Positions 63,458 through 64,000 of a stretch of 64,000 bases of DNA are shown here, one piece after another. The notes beneath the pieces were generated by a model, which was not told where the DNA came from, ran no database searches, and worked only from the letters and a program-made list of their open reading frames with translations. Numbering within the stretch: the stretch's first letter is position 1; every line of letters starts with the position of its first letter. Position numbers and translations under genes: made by a program. Source of the DNA: Panorpa germanica (taxonomy: Eukaryota; Arthropoda; Insecta; Mecoptera; Panorpidae); the NCBI GenBank assembly GCA_963678705.1, contig OY783205.1:27333034-27397033 (forward strand). The letters are read 5' to 3'.

Positions 63458-63943
63458 AGAAGAGAAGGAGGCACAAGTGTAGAAGAGGAGCTAAGGAGAA
63501 GAGACAGGGAGATACAGCAACAGGAAAGAATGGAAGAAATCGAGAAGAGCAATTACAACACAAGATATAAAAGAATTTGGGAGAGAGAGATACCACATTA
63601 CTTAAGAGAAAGAGACACAAAAAACATGAGAAGGATAGCCAGATTTAGATTGGGAACCGAGGAGAATGGAAATAGATACTGGGCAAATAACGAGGAAAGG
63701 ATATGTAAAGTGCACAAGTTTTCATGTCAGAAAAAAGTAATGAGCGAGAAGAATATTGTACGAGGCACTGAAAGGAAGATGTGGATGGCGGAAATAGAGA
63801 AAAGGAACGAGGAAAGAAAAGTAACGCAAGAGCAGAAGTGATTTTGAAGTGACAAAGAGACAAAGCAGACAAGAGGTGAGAAAACGATGAGAATGAAGGA
63901 GGACAAGTAAAAATGAAGAACAATTAATATAATATAATATAAT
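63458..63943 (+). pseudogene. R1-like LINE relic L3 (ORF2 C-terminal 127 codons)
   Basis: The frame is open from just after a TAA to a stop at 63839-63841. The order is a charged stretch with EEIEKSNYNTRYKRIW, then REIPHYLRERD, RRIARFRLG, NRYWANNEERICKV and finally RKMWMAEIEKRNEER. The layout is that of R1-type non-LTR elements of insects upstream of the C-terminal knuckle. The knuckle itself is disrupted after ICKV (HKFSCQKK). The purine-rich 3' UTR ends in an (AATAT)-like tail at 63926-63943 and runs directly into family C sequence. The first in-frame ATG (63530) is internal and not a true start. Confidence 0.7.
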
Positions 63944-64000
63944 ATGTGTATTGGCGTGTCTATTTTATTAAATATCTAAATGTTGATGGAGATATAGCAA
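63943..64000 (+). mobile_element. Family C element, copy C5, cut by the window end
   Basis: TGTGTATTGGCGTGTCTATT and the following bases match the family C interior. The first 80 bp or so of the family are replaced by the tail of an R1-like LINE relic. The right side runs out of the window. Confidence 0.7.

Larger units (their letters stand above)
47679..64000 (+). other. Dscam downstream intron, and possibly beyond (repeat-rich)
   Basis: The donor at 47679 is strong, but no exon encoding Ig domain 2 (a phase-1 start with the next Ig cysteine and tryptophan) was recognised up to the window end. The stretch contains family B, C, F and J repeats, two LINE relics and a 20-bp tandem repeat. A short or diverged exon could have been missed by eye. 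Confidence 0.6.

Noticed and set aside
63645-63923. 92-codon minus-strand open frame
   Set aside because: Antisense shadow of the purine-rich LINE relic L3.

Overview
The window looks like about 64 kb of an AT-rich insect chromosome, almost all of it intronic. The one host gene I can support is a Dscam-family cell-adhesion receptor on the + strand. Two consecutive exons are visible, at 42204-42381 and 47536-47678. They encode the first immunoglobulin domain, with the Cys-Trp-Tyr/Cys core intact. Intron phases are 1-2-1 and the consensus splice sites are strong. The signal-peptide exon was not found; it lies either upstream in the window, unrecognised, or outside it. No further exon could be recognised in the 16.3 kb after the second exon. 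The insect call rests on the Dscam Ig1 exons, the huge AT-rich introns, and LINE remnants with insect-type C-termini. The order is not determined; a hemipteroid or hymenopteran is possible.

The rest is a mosaic of mobile-element relics. Several short DNA-element families share TTAA at their termini, which points to piggyBac-type mobilisation: A (6434, 15150, 24734, 42433), A' (4470-5174), B (5181, 19871, 39177, 41247, 59402, 60670) and D (518, 9467, 46290). The copy at 46290-46398 is a 109-bp near-perfect palindrome made only of two element ends. Family C (2945, 37765, 50865, 62185, 63943) has 13-bp inverted ends without a clear target duplication. Family F (22383, 37400, 38390, 44620, 57461, 62088) is a short dispersed element of unknown class. 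Two further elements are a CGTCCGCAGAA-ended MITE at 17535 and a larger relic at 22899-23534 that keeps a scrap of coding sequence.

Two LINE lineages are recognisable from decayed ORF2 C-termini. One (E) has a CxCG...H....C knuckle and an (ATTT)n-type 3' tail (1129, 21566, 43801, 44799). The other (L) is R1-like, with RRIARFRLG-type and C..C...H....C remnants (15785, 28310, 35754, 58075, 63458).

Region by region: 1-42203 is upstream intron and/or intergenic DNA; 42204-47678 holds the two Dscam exons around a 5.15-kb repeat-filled intron; 47679-64000 is downstream intron or beyond. Most long open frames in the window are chance or antisense to LINE relics. No tRNA, rRNA, CRISPR or prokaryotic-type operon was seen.
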